A DNA stretch of 35,821 bases, from the IMG/VR virus record IMGVR_UViG_3300045974_000130, positions 1 to 35,821 of that record; one strand, 5' to 3'. The position numbers and the translations under genes were made by a program. The first letter of the stretch is position 1. The number at the start of each line of letters is the position of its first letter. Below the pieces are notes generated by a model. It was not told where the DNA came from, did not search any database, and saw only the letters and a program-made list of their open reading frames with translations. The DNA comes from a virus. This document shows, piece after piece, positions 1-6,231 of this stretch.

Positions 1-113
1 TCTACCGATAAGGTCTGTGTAGTGTGTGGGAAGTCTTCCACCACATACAACTTGCCACCGTGCTTTTTTGCGATTCCGAGGATGAAGACAAAGACCACGA
101 TTGCCAGTCGTCC
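1..113. repeat. Terminal direct repeat, left copy
   Basis: These 113 bases are identical to positions 35709-35821. They lie inside an open reading frame that reads correctly across the join, so the repeat is most simply the overlap left when a circular genome (or circularly permuted reads) was assembled. The unique circle is 35,708 bp. A true packaged terminal repeat this short is possible but nothing else points to it. Confidence 0.9.
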
Positions 114-206
114 AGCTTCGCCCTGAATCATCAGAATTTTTGCTTTTGGAGAGTTGCGGAAATCGGCGTCAAGGTGTACGAAATTGTATTTACTGGGTGC
201 GCTCAT
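1..206 (-). CDS. Replication initiator protein, N-terminal part (continues at the right end)
   Basis: This is the start of the gene whose remainder is at 35105-35821. The ATG at 206-204 follows a good ribosome site (GGAGGATG). Joined across the circular junction the protein is 269 residues. The N-terminus (MSAPSKYNFVHLDADF, then a hydrophobic helix near GRLAIVVFVFILGIAKKHGG) resembles the Lin1244/Lin1753-type N-terminal domain found in phage replisome-organiser proteins. It sits directly upstream of a DnaB-like helicase, which fits an initiator or helicase loader. Promoter element 226-251 lies just upstream. The family match is by pattern only; the role is inferred from domain and neighbour. 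Confidence 0.75.
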   Translation of the reverse strand, partial: MSAPSKYNFVHLDADFRNSPKAKILMIQGEAGRLAIVVFVFILGIAKKHGGKLYVVEDFPHTTQTLSV

Positions 207-225
207 TGTTTTCATCCTCCGAATT

Positions 226-251
226 GTGTAATATTCACGGTCGTTCTGTGT
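226..251 (-). promoter_or_regulatory. 26-bp phage promoter/operator element, copy a (replication gene)
   Basis: On the minus strand this reads ACACAGAACGACCGTG followed by AATATTACAC. It matches six other sites (1687, 2469, 9543, 22918, 28138, 32981). The core is CACRG-N5-CNGTG placed directly before a -10-like hexamer. It ends about 20 bases upstream of the replication-gene start at 206. The -35 region is poor here, which suggests that an activator helps at this copy. Confidence 0.6.
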
Positions 252-256
252 ATCGG

Positions 257-508
257 TTAGTAATCCTGCAACTGTTCCAACAACTGGCATTCGAGACTTG
301 CTATTTCTTCTATCGCTGCTGATTCGTTACAGATTGGCTCTGAAATGCCGAGTTGAGACTTAAAAACGTTGAGGCAGAGATTGATATATTCATCCATGAT
401 ATACTCATCACACCCTGCGAAAACGGTACGGGTTGTAATCTCAAACTCTTCTGACCTCTGCTCAAACTCGTCTTGAATGGTTGGTATGTGTCCGGTAAAC
501 AGTGACAT
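257..508 (-). CDS. Hypothetical early protein, 83 aa
   Basis: This is an acidic, soluble protein of 83 residues that I do not recognise. It has no membrane segment and only three scattered cysteines. The ATG at 508 is preceded by a strong ribosome site (GGGGGAG), supporting a real gene. It lies in the minus-strand early run between the 144-aa gene (stop 523) and the replication gene, and the promoter copy at 226-251 begins just beyond its 3' end. A role in early host takeover or replication is possible from position only. Confidence 0.65.
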   Translation of the reverse strand: MSLFTGHIPTIQDEFEQRSEEFEITTRTVFAGCDEYIMDEYINLCLNVFKSQLGISEPICNESAAIEEIASLECQLLEQLQDY

Positions 509-522
509 TGCGTTCTCCCCCT

Positions 523-957
523 TTACAGGTCTTTAAGTTTTTCTTCCAAACCGTGATAATTGGTGTATTTCCTCTCACCGGCTGTGTTTGTGCGTCCTGC
601 TGAGTGGTCGATACAGTAGTCAATGGCCGTTTCATAATCGCATCCCGCAACAACGTTATCGTCACCCATCCTGATAAGTCGCCACCCTTTGCTGTCCTCT
701 ACGTATGGGAACCACGTATCAGCAACCTTTGACTTCATCAGTCGGTAGGTGACTTTGTTTACTGCGCCATGTGCGAGGTCGCCGTCTTTATGCATACGGA
801 ACTTTGGACGCTCCACCATCAGTGGCAACTGCTCTTCCTCTATTTCGTCTGCTATCAATTCCGGGTCGCTATCGATATCGCTTGTATCGACTGGTGCCGG
901 AAAAACCTGTGGATAGCGTTTGTGAAGTGTATTTGCTAGTGACTGTGCGGGTGTCAT
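523..957 (-). CDS. Hypothetical early protein, 144 aa
   Basis: The 144-residue protein has an acidic stretch near residues 24-45 (DTSDIDSDPELIADEIEEEQ) and a mixed-charge C-terminal half with no recognisable motif. Its start (957) overlaps the stop of the 81-aa gene by four bases (ATGA), which indicates translational coupling and supports this start. It belongs to the early operon that begins at the promoters near 1690-1750. I cannot assign a function. Confidence 0.65.
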   Translation of the reverse strand: MTPAQSLANTLHKRYPQVFPAPVDTSDIDSDPELIADEIEEEQLPLMVERPKFRMHKDGDLAHGAVNKVTYRLMKSKVADTWFPYVEDSKGWRLIRMGDDNVVAGCDYETAIDYCIDHSAGRTNTAGERKYTNYHGLEEKLKDL

Positions 958-1199
958 GACAGCACCGCCTTTGCGGATTCCAGACCTACAACATCCATAA
1001 TCATTTCATCGCTGATGAATTCGAGGGTCTCGCTGTTTGGGATGTAGCAGTCAGAACAGCATGCACCGTAAGAGACATAACCGGGTGCATCATCTTCATT
1101 GGCATAGTCACAAACCACACCGTTCGCTTGTTCGCCACACAGTTCGCATGTTTCCTTGTCCAAATAGTCCATCACCGCATCAAAGATATTTTTTCTCAT
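954..1199 (-). CDS. Cysteine-rich small protein, probably zinc-binding, 81 aa
   Basis: The protein carries CELCGEQANGVVC near residues 18-30 and ACCSDC near 46-51, so five or six cysteines in two clusters look able to bind one zinc ion. The C-terminal half is acidic and helical. It overlaps the next gene downstream by four bases, so the two are probably co-translated. Such mini zinc fingers are common in phage early operons, but the target is unknown. Confidence 0.65.
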   Translation of the reverse strand: MRKNIFDAVMDYLDKETCELCGEQANGVVCDYANEDDAPGYVSYGACCSDCYIPNSETLEFISDEMIMDVVGLESAKAVLS

Positions 1200-1210
1200 A
1201 ACAGGGCTCC

Positions 1211-1402
1211 TTAGTAGCCAAAGATTTTTTGTGTTGCGTTGCGCTGTTCATCGGTCTTGAAACTGTGCCCGACATGCCAGCAAGAACAGAGTCCGCATTT
1301 GTATGCGTTGACATTGCTGTGTCCGCTGTTCTTCCTCAAGTGCGATGCTGCTCCGAGTGCCACCTTGCGACGGCTGAACTGTGTTTTTCCTGAGATACAC
1401 AT
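1211..1402 (-). CDS. Small basic zinc-finger-like protein, 63 aa
   Basis: I chose the ATG at 1402 because it directly follows the upstream gene's stop (TAACATG) and has the ribosome site AAAGGTGG. A longer frame starting at 1423 would overlap that gene. The 63-residue product is basic, with KCGLCSCWHVGHS near the middle. The CxxCxxWHxGH pattern is typical of small phage proteins thought to bind zinc and nucleic acid. It sits between two unknown early genes. Function unknown. Confidence 0.65.
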   Translation of the reverse strand: MCISGKTQFSRRKVALGAASHLRKNSGHSNVNAYKCGLCSCWHVGHSFKTDEQRNATQKIFGY

Positions 1403-1403
1403 G

Positions 1404-1667
1404 TTAGGCCACCTTTCTAGCAAGTGCGTTGCTTACGATAACTGCCATCTCTGCGGCTGGGTTGGACTCCAAGAACAATGCTTTTTCGATTGCAAGTGTC
1501 AGCTTCTGCCCGTACTGGCCTTTTTTGTAGTCTTGGCAGTACTTGATACCATTGCGGCTTGGAACTTCGTACCGGTCGACCAAAGTACCGTTAGCTGTAT
1601 AGACCGATACCCGCGACCCTTTTTTGATTCCGTTTTTTGCGTTTTGCTGTGTGCATGAAAGTTTCAT
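1404..1667 (-). CDS. Hypothetical early protein, first gene of the leftward early operon, 87 aa
   Basis: The 87-residue basic protein has an excellent ribosome site (GAGGAGG, 6 bases before the ATG at 1667). It is the first gene after the two promoters at 1687-1749, so it should be among the earliest expressed. The N-terminal half (residues 15-40) has a beta-like pattern and a C-terminal helix follows; no catalytic motif is visible. An early regulator or anti-host factor is possible by position only. Confidence 0.65.
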   Translation of the reverse strand: MKLSCTQQNAKNGIKKGSRVSVYTANGTLVDRYEVPSRNGIKYCQDYKKGQYGQKLTLAIEKALFLESNPAAEMAVIVSNALARKVA

Positions 1668-1686
1668 TTGCTACCTCCTCATTTCG

Positions 1687-1712
1687 GTGTGTTATTCACA
1701 GTTGCTCTGTGT
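1687..1712 (-). promoter_or_regulatory. 26-bp promoter/operator element, copy b (early operon)
   Basis: The minus strand reads ACACAGAGCAACTGTG then AATAACACAC. This copy has the cleanest palindrome of the seven, CACAG-AGCAA-CTGTG. It lies 20-45 bases before the ATG at 1667, and just downstream of the strong promoter at 1721-1749, where a bound protein could block transcription. This makes an operator function at least as likely as a promoter function at this copy. Confidence 0.6.
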
Positions 1713-1720
1713 ATGATTAA

Positions 1721-1749
1721 GTTATACCCCTCCACCAAGAGGAAGTCAA
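1721..1749 (-). promoter_or_regulatory. Strong sigma70-type early promoter
   Basis: On the minus strand TTGACT (1749-1744) and TATAAC (1726-1721) are separated by 17 bases. This is the expected geometry for the main leftward early promoter. Its transcript starts near 1714, at the edge of the palindrome at 1687-1712, so the palindrome is well placed to act as its operator. Confidence 0.7.
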
Positions 1750-1805
1750 CAACTTTTTTTCAACAAAAACGCATATTTACCCGTTTGGTATATCTTAAGC
1801 ATTGC

Positions 1806-1873
1806 AAACATTGGAGTTACGATGTGAAAATAATTTTAAAATATTTTTCGCCCTATCGTAAACATTGGAGTTA
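1806..1873. repeat. Pair of 14-bp direct repeats upstream of the early promoter
   Basis: AAACATTGGAGTTA occurs at 1806-1819 and again at 1860-1873, 54 bases apart, in an otherwise AT-rich non-coding stretch (1668-1955). The spacing is about five helical turns. This fits paired binding sites of a regulator upstream of the promoter at 1721-1749. The stretch between 1874 and 1955 shows nothing else I can name. Confidence 0.6.
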
Positions 1874-1955
1874 AAAATACCTAAAAGTGTCAGTAGCGAC
1901 TTTTTTAGGAAAATAATTTGGAAAAAATCGATGTATTTTTGCGTGGAATTCATTT

Positions 1956-2372
1956 TTAGAGCATGCATTCTGATTCAGACATGAATAAACCGGACAGGTC
2001 AACCGGTCCAGCTTGGCGTGGCGTATATATAGGTTTGGATGGTGGGGTTAAGGTGTGGGCTATCTGTGCTATCTCTTCCGGTGTCAATGACCGACATGGG
2101 GATGATTCCAGGTACTGAATAATAAAGTGGTCATTGCTTACTATATGCTTAACGTAATCGGTGCCAATACGCTTGTCGTCTGCCATCTCATCACGAAGTG
2201 CTTTGATTGTCTGCTCTCGTTCCATGGATGCATTCACCTTATCCTTAGATATGTTTGTTCTGTTGACAGTCTTTGACCGCTTGCGTTTGTAGGCTTTGAG
2301 TTGGCGTTTCAGGTAGGAGACACGATATTGAAGGCTATAGAGGTCGGGGTTCAGTTCTTCCGCTGTCATCAT
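1956..2372 (-). CDS. Hypothetical basic protein next to the lysis-lysogeny switch, 138 aa
   Basis: The start is taken at 2372 (ATGATG) with ribosome site AAGGAG. The longer frame from 2471 would begin one base after the -10 box of its own promoter and cannot be right. The protein has a basic coiled-coil-like segment at residues 12-35 (YRVSYLKRQLKAYKRKRSKT), then a charged helix and a proline-rich tail. It is the first gene of the lytic direction, opposite the repressor-like gene, in the place where a Cro-like or antitermination protein usually sits. I see no clear helix-turn-helix. An intrinsic terminator lies in its leader (2427-2452). Confidence 0.6.
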   Translation of the reverse strand: MMTAEELNPDLYSLQYRVSYLKRQLKAYKRKRSKTVNRTNISKDKVNASMEREQTIKALRDEMADDKRIGTDYVKHIVSNDHFIIQYLESSPCRSLTPEEIAQIAHTLTPPSKPIYTPRQAGPVDLSGLFMSESECML

Positions 2373-2426
2373 GGGGCGACTCCTTAAGTCGGTTAGAGTT
2401 ATGTTTTGCCCTATGATTTTGGCCGG

Positions 2427-2452
2427 AAAAAAGCGGGGGCACTGTGGCCCCC
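2427..2452 (-). terminator. Intrinsic terminator inside a leader (possible attenuator)
   Basis: On the minus strand GGGGGC-CACAGT-GCCCCC (2452-2435) is followed by GC and six T (2432-2427). It lies about 15-40 bases downstream of the transcription start expected from the promoter at 2473-2501 and before the gene at 2372. No minus-strand gene lies upstream, so it can only stop transcripts from that promoter. It fits an attenuator that must be overcome by antitermination. Confidence 0.75.
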
Positions 2453-2468
2453 TATGGAGGTGAACTGT

Positions 2469-2501
2469 CATTTATATACATTAATAAGCTGTGCGAGTCA
2501 A
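2469..2501 (-). promoter_or_regulatory. Leftward promoter with 26-bp element, copy g
   Basis: The minus strand has TTGACT (2501-2496), 17 bases, and TATATA (2478-2473). The segment 2494-2469 aligns with the shared element (GCACAG, then TTAATG, then TATATA). It diverges from the repressor promoter at 2608-2636, so this is the core of the switch region. Confidence 0.65.
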
Positions 2502-2548
2502 CAATTATTTTTAAAATACTTCAACAAAATTATACATTTACAAGAAAA

Positions 2549-2566
2549 TGATACTATTTGGTATAT
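2549..2566. promoter_or_regulatory. Operator-like site in the switch region
   Basis: TGATACTATTTGGTATAT is an imperfect inverted repeat built from the same GGTAT half-site as the elements at 2617-2635, 3355-3366, 3500-3519 and 5164-5183. It lies between the two divergent promoters. It is a plausible binding site for the protein encoded at 2667-3206. Confidence 0.45.
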
Positions 2567-2607
2567 TCAATACTTTTAGTGATTGTGTTTTATCCACAAA
2601 TATGTGA

Positions 2608-2636
2608 TTTACAAAAATGGTACCTTATGGTATCAT
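2608..2636 (+). promoter_or_regulatory. Promoter of the repressor-like gene with embedded operator
   Basis: TTTACA (2608-2613), a 17-base spacer and TATCAT (2631-2636) give a good sigma70 promoter. The spacer contains TGGTACCTTATGGTATCA (2618-2635), a near palindrome. The integrase promoter has almost the same pattern in the same place, which suggests that one protein controls both. Confidence 0.65.
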
Positions 2637-2666
2637 TACTTACAATCTAAGAGCGAGGGGGACGAT

Positions 2667-3206
2667 ATGAATCTTGAACAGCGTGTAATGATGCAAAGAG
2701 AACTGGGGCGCAAAATGAGGGAGCGGATATTGGAAAAAGGCTATGCTGACATCGCCGCCTTTGTGCGTGGGTCTGGACTTGAAAAGCATGTATCATTTGA
2801 GACAACGAGACGAGCCGTAAACGAAGCATCACGCCCTGTGACCGCCGCTACGAATGCCGCTGTAATGAAATTTCTTGATTACAATGAGGAAGAGATATTG
2901 CAAGTTGTCCGGGATAGTGGAGATAACGTGCTGCTGTTGCTTATGGGGGATGTTGGTATTAACCCCTTGACTATCGAACAGCAAGGGCTCCTTGGAGCTA
3001 TAGAGCGTTTACAGGGTATGCGTGAGGATGTGATGACAGATATAGCGGGATTGCTGCGGGTAGTTTCTGAATGCATTGGCGTTGATATCTCTGCGGACTT
3101 GTCTAAAATGACCCGGAAAAAGCGGGCTCGGAAAACAGGAACATTATCGACAATCATGTCAGCGGTTGAAATTGAGCCGGTGCGAAAATTACAGGTCGGC
3201 GTATAA
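2667..3206 (+). CDS. Probable phage repressor (CI-like position), 179 aa
   Basis: The ATG at 2667 follows the ribosome site GAGGGGG. A longer frame from 2583 has no ribosome site and would contain the promoter. Residues about 10-70 look like a divergent helix-turn-helix (ILEKGYADIAAFVRGSGL, then FETTRRAVNEASRPVT and FLDYNEEEILQVV). The C-terminal half is helical and ends in a basic stretch (TRKKRARKTG), with no peptidase motif, so it is not an S24-type repressor. It is the only large plus-strand gene besides the integrase and faces the lytic promoters, as a lysogeny repressor does. The role is inferred mainly from layout. Confidence 0.6.
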   Translation: MNLEQRVMMQRELGRKMRERILEKGYADIAAFVRGSGLEKHVSFETTRRAVNEASRPVTAATNAAVMKFLDYNEEEILQVVRDSGDNVLLLLMGDVGINPLTIEQQGLLGAIERLQGMREDVMTDIAGLLRVVSECIGVDISADLSKMTRKKRARKTGTLSTIMSAVEIEPVRKLQVGV

Positions 3207-3354
3207 GAGTATTGACAACTAAAAAATCTTGTGTCATGTTGTCGAAGTTATACCAAAAAAGAGTCATTAAGTGTCACAGTGCCCGTTTCTGTGGTACTGT
3301 CTGCTGTACTTTTCTTGTTTCAATGCTGACAATGCTTAAACCGTGCCAATTTTA

Positions 3355-3366
3355 TACCACGTGGTA
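3355..3366. promoter_or_regulatory. Perfect 12-bp palindrome with operator half-sites
   Basis: TACCACGTGGTA is a perfect palindrome flanked by TTTA and CATT. Each arm contains the GGTA/TACC half-site seen at the repressor and integrase promoters. Half-sites also occur alone at 3247 (TTATACCAAAA) and 3405 (ATGGTATTGG). The 3207-3404 stretch holds no gene; this cluster of half-sites is what I can see in it. Confidence 0.45.
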
Positions 3367-3412
3367 CATTTCAATTAGTTAGGTTAATATTTACAGTTAG
3401 TTATATGGTATT

Positions 3413-3437
3413 GGTTCCCTCCCTGTTTCGCCCACCA
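3413..3437 (+). other. Candidate attP core: 3' end of a host tRNA
   Basis: GGTTC followed by CCCTGTTTCGCCCACCA looks like the end of a tRNA: the T-arm 3' strand CCTGT, acceptor strand TTCGCCC, discriminator A and CCA. No full tRNA precedes it. Tyrosine recombinase phages often carry such a tRNA 3' end at attP so that integration restores the host tRNA. The integrase starts 118 bases downstream and a terminator follows at once, as after a real tRNA gene. The exact crossover cannot be seen without attL/attR. Confidence 0.55.
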
Positions 3438-3442
3438 TATAC

Positions 3443-3482
3443 AAAAAAGCCTTTTAAGTCTTCGGATTTATTAGGCTTTTTT
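3443..3482. terminator. Bidirectional terminator with TTCG tetraloop
   Basis: AAAAAAGCCT (3443-3452) pairs with AGGCTTTTTT (3473-3482); the inner stem AAGTC/GATTT closes on a TTCG tetraloop. It works in either direction. It directly follows the tRNA-like end, so it may replace the terminator of the host tRNA after integration. It also separates repressor and integrase transcription. Confidence 0.8.
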
Positions 3483-3490
3483 GTTTTCTC

Positions 3491-3519
3491 TTTATATGTT
3501 TTGGTATCTATGGTACAAT
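3491..3519 (+). promoter_or_regulatory. Integrase promoter with embedded operator
   Basis: TTTATA (3491-3496), 17 bases and TACAAT (3514-3519) form a promoter 36 bases before the integrase ATG. The spacer contains TTGGTATCTATGGTA, closely matching the repressor-promoter operator TGGTACCTTATGGTA at 2618. Shared control of int and the repressor gene is the likely meaning. Confidence 0.6.
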
Positions 3520-3554
3520 ACATTGCACTTATAGAAATTACCAAGAGGTATATT

Positions 3555-4796
3555 ATGACAAAGAGTCACCCCTTTTTAGAGCTCCGGGGCAAAATTTATT
3601 ATTACAGAAAAAGAGTGCCACAAGACCTGCTTAAATTTTTCCACAAGGATAGATTAATAATCTCATTGCGAACCTCCAGATTGAACCTGGCGATAAAGGG
3701 AGTCAATTACTGGGATGATAAATGTGAATCTGTTTTCGCTCGACTTAGATACGGGAATCTATCGGAGTTGGATATCGCAACACAAACTGCGGAATTAGTT
3801 CCAGAGACAAAAAGCAAGAGAAAAGCCAGCTTGAAGATTTCTGATGCCTTCGATAGGTACGAGGCCAAAAGAGGCTCTAGATGGGCTCCAAAGACAAAGC
3901 AAGAATACGGATTATCCAAGGATATATGTTTGGAGTTCTTCAAGGATTCAGATGTACGTTCTATTAGCTTAGATAAGTGTTACGAGTATCAAGCCTTTCT
4001 GACTACCCTACCAAAGCGAGGCAAGGGCCAGACTGGAATAATAGATGGTGACACAGTATGTAAGCATTTAGGGAGATTTCGGGCTGCGTTGGCGTTAGCG
4101 ATGGCGGGTGGAGTGATATCAGTTAATCCCATGGCGGTAGTAACTCAGAATAAATCAACAGACAAGGAGGTGCCAAGAGTGCCATACGAACATGAAGATA
4201 TCAAGTTGATAATAGAGCTAATAATGGCTCAGGATAAAGACAAGAGGCCATCTCGCTACTGGGTGCCTTTGCTTGCTATGTATTCAGGTTGCCGTAAAGG
4301 TGAACTATGCCAGCTTTACCCTGATGACATCATTGAGGTTGACGGAATAAAGTGTCTGAGAATTACAGACGCAAGGCCAGACCAGAGACTAAAAAATAAA
4401 GCCGCTAAAAGGATAGTACCTATTCACAGAGTATTAATAGAGATTGGATTTTGCGAGTGGGTAGATTCCAAGGATAAAGATGTAAGGCTTTTTACAGACC
4501 TGTCACTTGCGCGTGATGGCTATGGTCATTCATTCAAGTGGTACGCCCCGGCCACTAATAAGCTGGTGCCAGATGAACGCAAGACCATGCATTCATTCCG
4601 TCATGGTGTGTCGACTATGCTGATGGAGCTTAAATTTCACTCTGTATGGCGTGCTGACCTTTTGGGCCACACTCGGCCCGGGAACCTAGAAACAGATGCA
4701 ACGTACACACACAAAACAAAGACCGAAACACTTAAACCAATGGTCGACGCAATAACTTACGGTGAAATTGACGCAATAATATTGCAAAAAGTGTAA
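3555..4796 (+). CDS. int: Tyrosine recombinase / integrase, 413 aa
   Basis: This enzyme would recombine attP with a host attachment site and excise the prophage. The ATG at 3555 has ribosome site GAGG; the longer frame from 3405 runs through the terminator and promoter and is rejected. The N-terminus (LELRGKIYYYRKRVPQDL) is the DUF6538-type arm domain, followed by a core-binding domain (about 90-195) and the catalytic domain. Visible catalytic residues are R247 (GCRKGEL), probably K280 or K282, H346-x-x-R349 (HSFRHG), H372 (LLGHTRP) and the nucleophile Y384 (ATYTHK). All expected residues are present, so it should be active. It sits beside the tRNA-like attP. Confidence 0.95.
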   Translation: MTKSHPFLELRGKIYYYRKRVPQDLLKFFHKDRLIISLRTSRLNLAIKGVNYWDDKCESVFARLRYGNLSELDIATQTAELVPETKSKRKASLKISDAFDRYEAKRGSRWAPKTKQEYGLSKDICLEFFKDSDVRSISLDKCYEYQAFLTTLPKRGKGQTGIIDGDTVCKHLGRFRAALALAMAGGVISVNPMAVVTQNKSTDKEVPRVPYEHEDIKLIIELIMAQDKDKRPSRYWVPLLAMYSGCRKGELCQLYPDDIIEVDGIKCLRITDARPDQRLKNKAAKRIVPIHRVLIEIGFCEWVDSKDKDVRLFTDLSLARDGYGHSFKWYAPATNKLVPDERKTMHSFRHGVSTMLMELKFHSVWRADLLGHTRPGNLETDATYTHKTKTETLKPMVDAITYGEIDAIILQKV

Positions 4797-4803
4797 AGTT
4801 TTC

Positions 4804-4832
4804 TTGACTTAACTTGCTGTTTTTGTTATAAT
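4804..4832 (+). promoter_or_regulatory. Strong plus-strand promoter after int
   Basis: TTGACT (4804-4809), 17 bases, TATAAT (4827-4832) is close to consensus. It points away from int into 4849-5234. Its transcript would be antisense to the small gene at 4849-5016 and would then reach the plus-strand membrane protein at 5234. It is on the lysogeny strand, so it may be active in the prophage. Confidence 0.6.
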
Positions 4833-4848
4833 TAATACATGTTATGGA

Positions 4849-5016
4849 TTAAAAATCGAGTTCCATGTCTACGCCCAGTTCCTCTAATAACACAAGAGTG
4901 CATCCGGGGTGTGTCCAGTAGCCTGTAAGGTTGGAATTGAAGGGATGATGTGTGTCGACAATCATTTCACAAACAGGGCATTTTTCCCACCGTGAAAAGT
5001 CGATTTTTTGGCCCAT
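4849..5016 (-). CDS. Small protein with CPVC motif, 55 aa
   Basis: An ATG at 5016 with the ribosome site AGGGGG opens a 55-residue frame: it begins MGQKIDFSRWEKCPVCEMIV and contains THPGC further on. The three cysteines and nearby histidines could bind zinc. A hairpin (5036-5061) lies just upstream of the ribosome site, and a -10-like TATAAT is found on the minus strand near 5066-5071. It is transcribed against int, and the strong promoter at 4804 would make antisense RNA to it. Function unknown. Confidence 0.6.
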   Translation of the reverse strand: MGQKIDFSRWEKCPVCEMIVDTHHPFNSNLTGYWTHPGCTLVLLEELGVDMELDF

Positions 5017-5035
5017 TTTTGCCCCCTTTTTGGAT

Positions 5036-5061
5036 TACTCAGTTATTTTACTCACTGAGTA
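5036..5061 (-). promoter_or_regulatory. 8-bp inverted repeat upstream of the 55-aa gene
   Basis: TACTCAGT (5036-5043) and ACTGAGTA (5054-5061) are perfect inverted arms 10 bases apart. They lie between a minus-strand -10-like TATAAT and the ribosome site of the gene starting at 5016. They could be an operator or a leader hairpin. Confidence 0.5.
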
Positions 5062-5163
5062 GATATTATACACGATTTTGTTGAATTTAGAGTATAATAT
5101 TTTTGAAAAAGATGGCTCACTACAGCGTAAGAAATAATAGCTTATTATACGTGACTCAAAAAA

Positions 5164-5183
5164 TTGTACCAAGTTATACCAAA
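5164..5183. promoter_or_regulatory. Repressor-type operator pair, third strong copy
   Basis: On the minus strand this reads TTTGGTATAACTTGGTACAA, very close to TTTTGGTATCTATGGTACAA in the integrase promoter. It lies between the minus-strand 55-aa gene and the plus-strand membrane-protein frame, so the same regulator may act on one of them. Confidence 0.5.
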
Positions 5184-5233
5184 AATCATAATACATATAC
5201 TTTCTTGCATACAGCCGAATGAAAGGCATATTT

Positions 5234-5401
5234 ATGTGCATATTAAAAACGCTATTAACCTACCTTTTTATGGGCATATTAATAGCGATTTTTATCGGTT
5301 ATTGTTTGCGGCCTTTTGTGCATCGTACAATCAAGCACCCTGCCCCACGTTTTGCGTCGACTAATCAAACAACCATCTTGTCAACTTTTTTAATTTCGTA
5401 G
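5234..5401 (+). CDS. Possible small membrane protein on the lysogeny strand, 55 aa
   Basis: A frame from ATG 5234 (weak ribosome site AAAGG 7 bases upstream) gives a hydrophobic helix (about residues 5-24, including LFMGILIAIFIGYCL) followed by a basic polar tail. An upstream ATG at 5219 adds five residues. Its last 37 bases overlap the end of the convergent phosphoesterase gene. Small membrane proteins beside int on the prophage-expressed strand are often superinfection-exclusion proteins. That role is only a guess, and the frame itself is moderately supported. Confidence 0.4.
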   Translation: MCILKTLLTYLFMGILIAIFIGYCLRPFVHRTIKHPAPRFASTNQTTILSTFLIS

Positions 5402-6222
5402 TCTCTGACCTCTGCCCGGACAAATCCCAACTCTACGGGGTTATATCCGAACCGCTCCGCATATCCGGATGTTCCCAGATTGTACAATTTAAGAAAACTT
5501 CCAGTGTTTACAATCCACCTATGGTCGGGGTGAATGTAGGAACTGCCGTTTATCTTGCCGGGGGTTAAATAATTCTGCTTGATATTGCGCCCGTCGTCGT
5601 CCATATAGAGCCCGTGGTCTGGTCTGCATACCAACAGCTGGTGTGTGTGCCCCATGCCCATTAGAACGCAATCTGCGGCCTTTGGTGCTAATTTGCGTTT
5701 TAACGATAGCCGCATGTTGCTTTTTCTGCGGATAGGGTCGTCTGCACTGCTGTTAATAGAGCCAAAACCGTGACTTGTAAAAATCTTAAACTGCACCCTG
5801 TTTGCTTTGTCACGTACTGAAAACTTGGTGCTGTAAGTTCCGTACGGAATGTCGAGCGTTTGACATACAACGTCGCGAACAAGATTGCCGGCTTTATTGC
5901 ACAAGTGATAATCATGGTTGCCGTCGTTGATATAAAGAATCTTCTTTGCAATTGGCCTTAAAAGCTCTGTAACCTTCTGATACTGCCTGATTGGTGTTGA
6001 CCCCTTAACATCCGGTGCCGTCTCCACGTCAAAGCGTTTGTCGTCGATTGTGATAGCTTCGCAAAGGTCGCCTAAAATGATGGCGTACCCTTTGGGGTCT
6101 TTGCGTATCTTTTCGATTGTTTCTGTTAGCCCCTTCATGTGGCAATTTAAAGAGCCGATATGTAAATCAGAAATCATATACAAGTTAAAATCTTTTGGCA
6201 TGCTTCTAGTTAGCAATTGCAT
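5365..6222 (-). CDS. Calcineurin-like metallophosphoesterase, 285 aa
   Basis: This is a two-metal phosphoesterase of the calcineurin superfamily. The ordered motifs are D19LH21, G51D52 (ILGDL), G101NHD104, H151 (TSHG) and G191HTH194, so all metal ligands are present. The ATG at 6222 has ribosome site AAGGGGA. The length and intact motifs suggest a soluble, active phosphodiesterase or phosphatase. It is the last gene of the leftward lysis-side run and ends against the lysogeny module. Phage relatives are proposed to act on nucleotides or DNA ends; the substrate cannot be read from sequence. Confidence 0.85.
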   Translation of the reverse strand: MQLLTRSMPKDFNLYMISDLHIGSLNCHMKGLTETIEKIRKDPKGYAIILGDLCEAITIDDKRFDVETAPDVKGSTPIRQYQKVTELLRPIAKKILYINDGNHDYHLCNKAGNLVRDVVCQTLDIPYGTYSTKFSVRDKANRVQFKIFTSHGFGSINSSADDPIRRKSNMRLSLKRKLAPKAADCVLMGMGHTHQLLVCRPDHGLYMDDDGRNIKQNYLTPGKINGSSYIHPDHRWIVNTGSFLKLYNLGTSGYAERFGYNPVELGFVRAEVRDYEIKKVDKMVV

Positions 6223-6231
6223 GTTATCCCC

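Noticed and set aside
1-113. Packaged terminal repeat (DTR or cos)
   Set aside because: The repeat runs through an intact gene and equals an assembly overlap; no terminase-site evidence.
3413-3437. Complete tRNA gene
   Set aside because: Only the 3' end is present; no D-arm or anticodon arm can be formed upstream.
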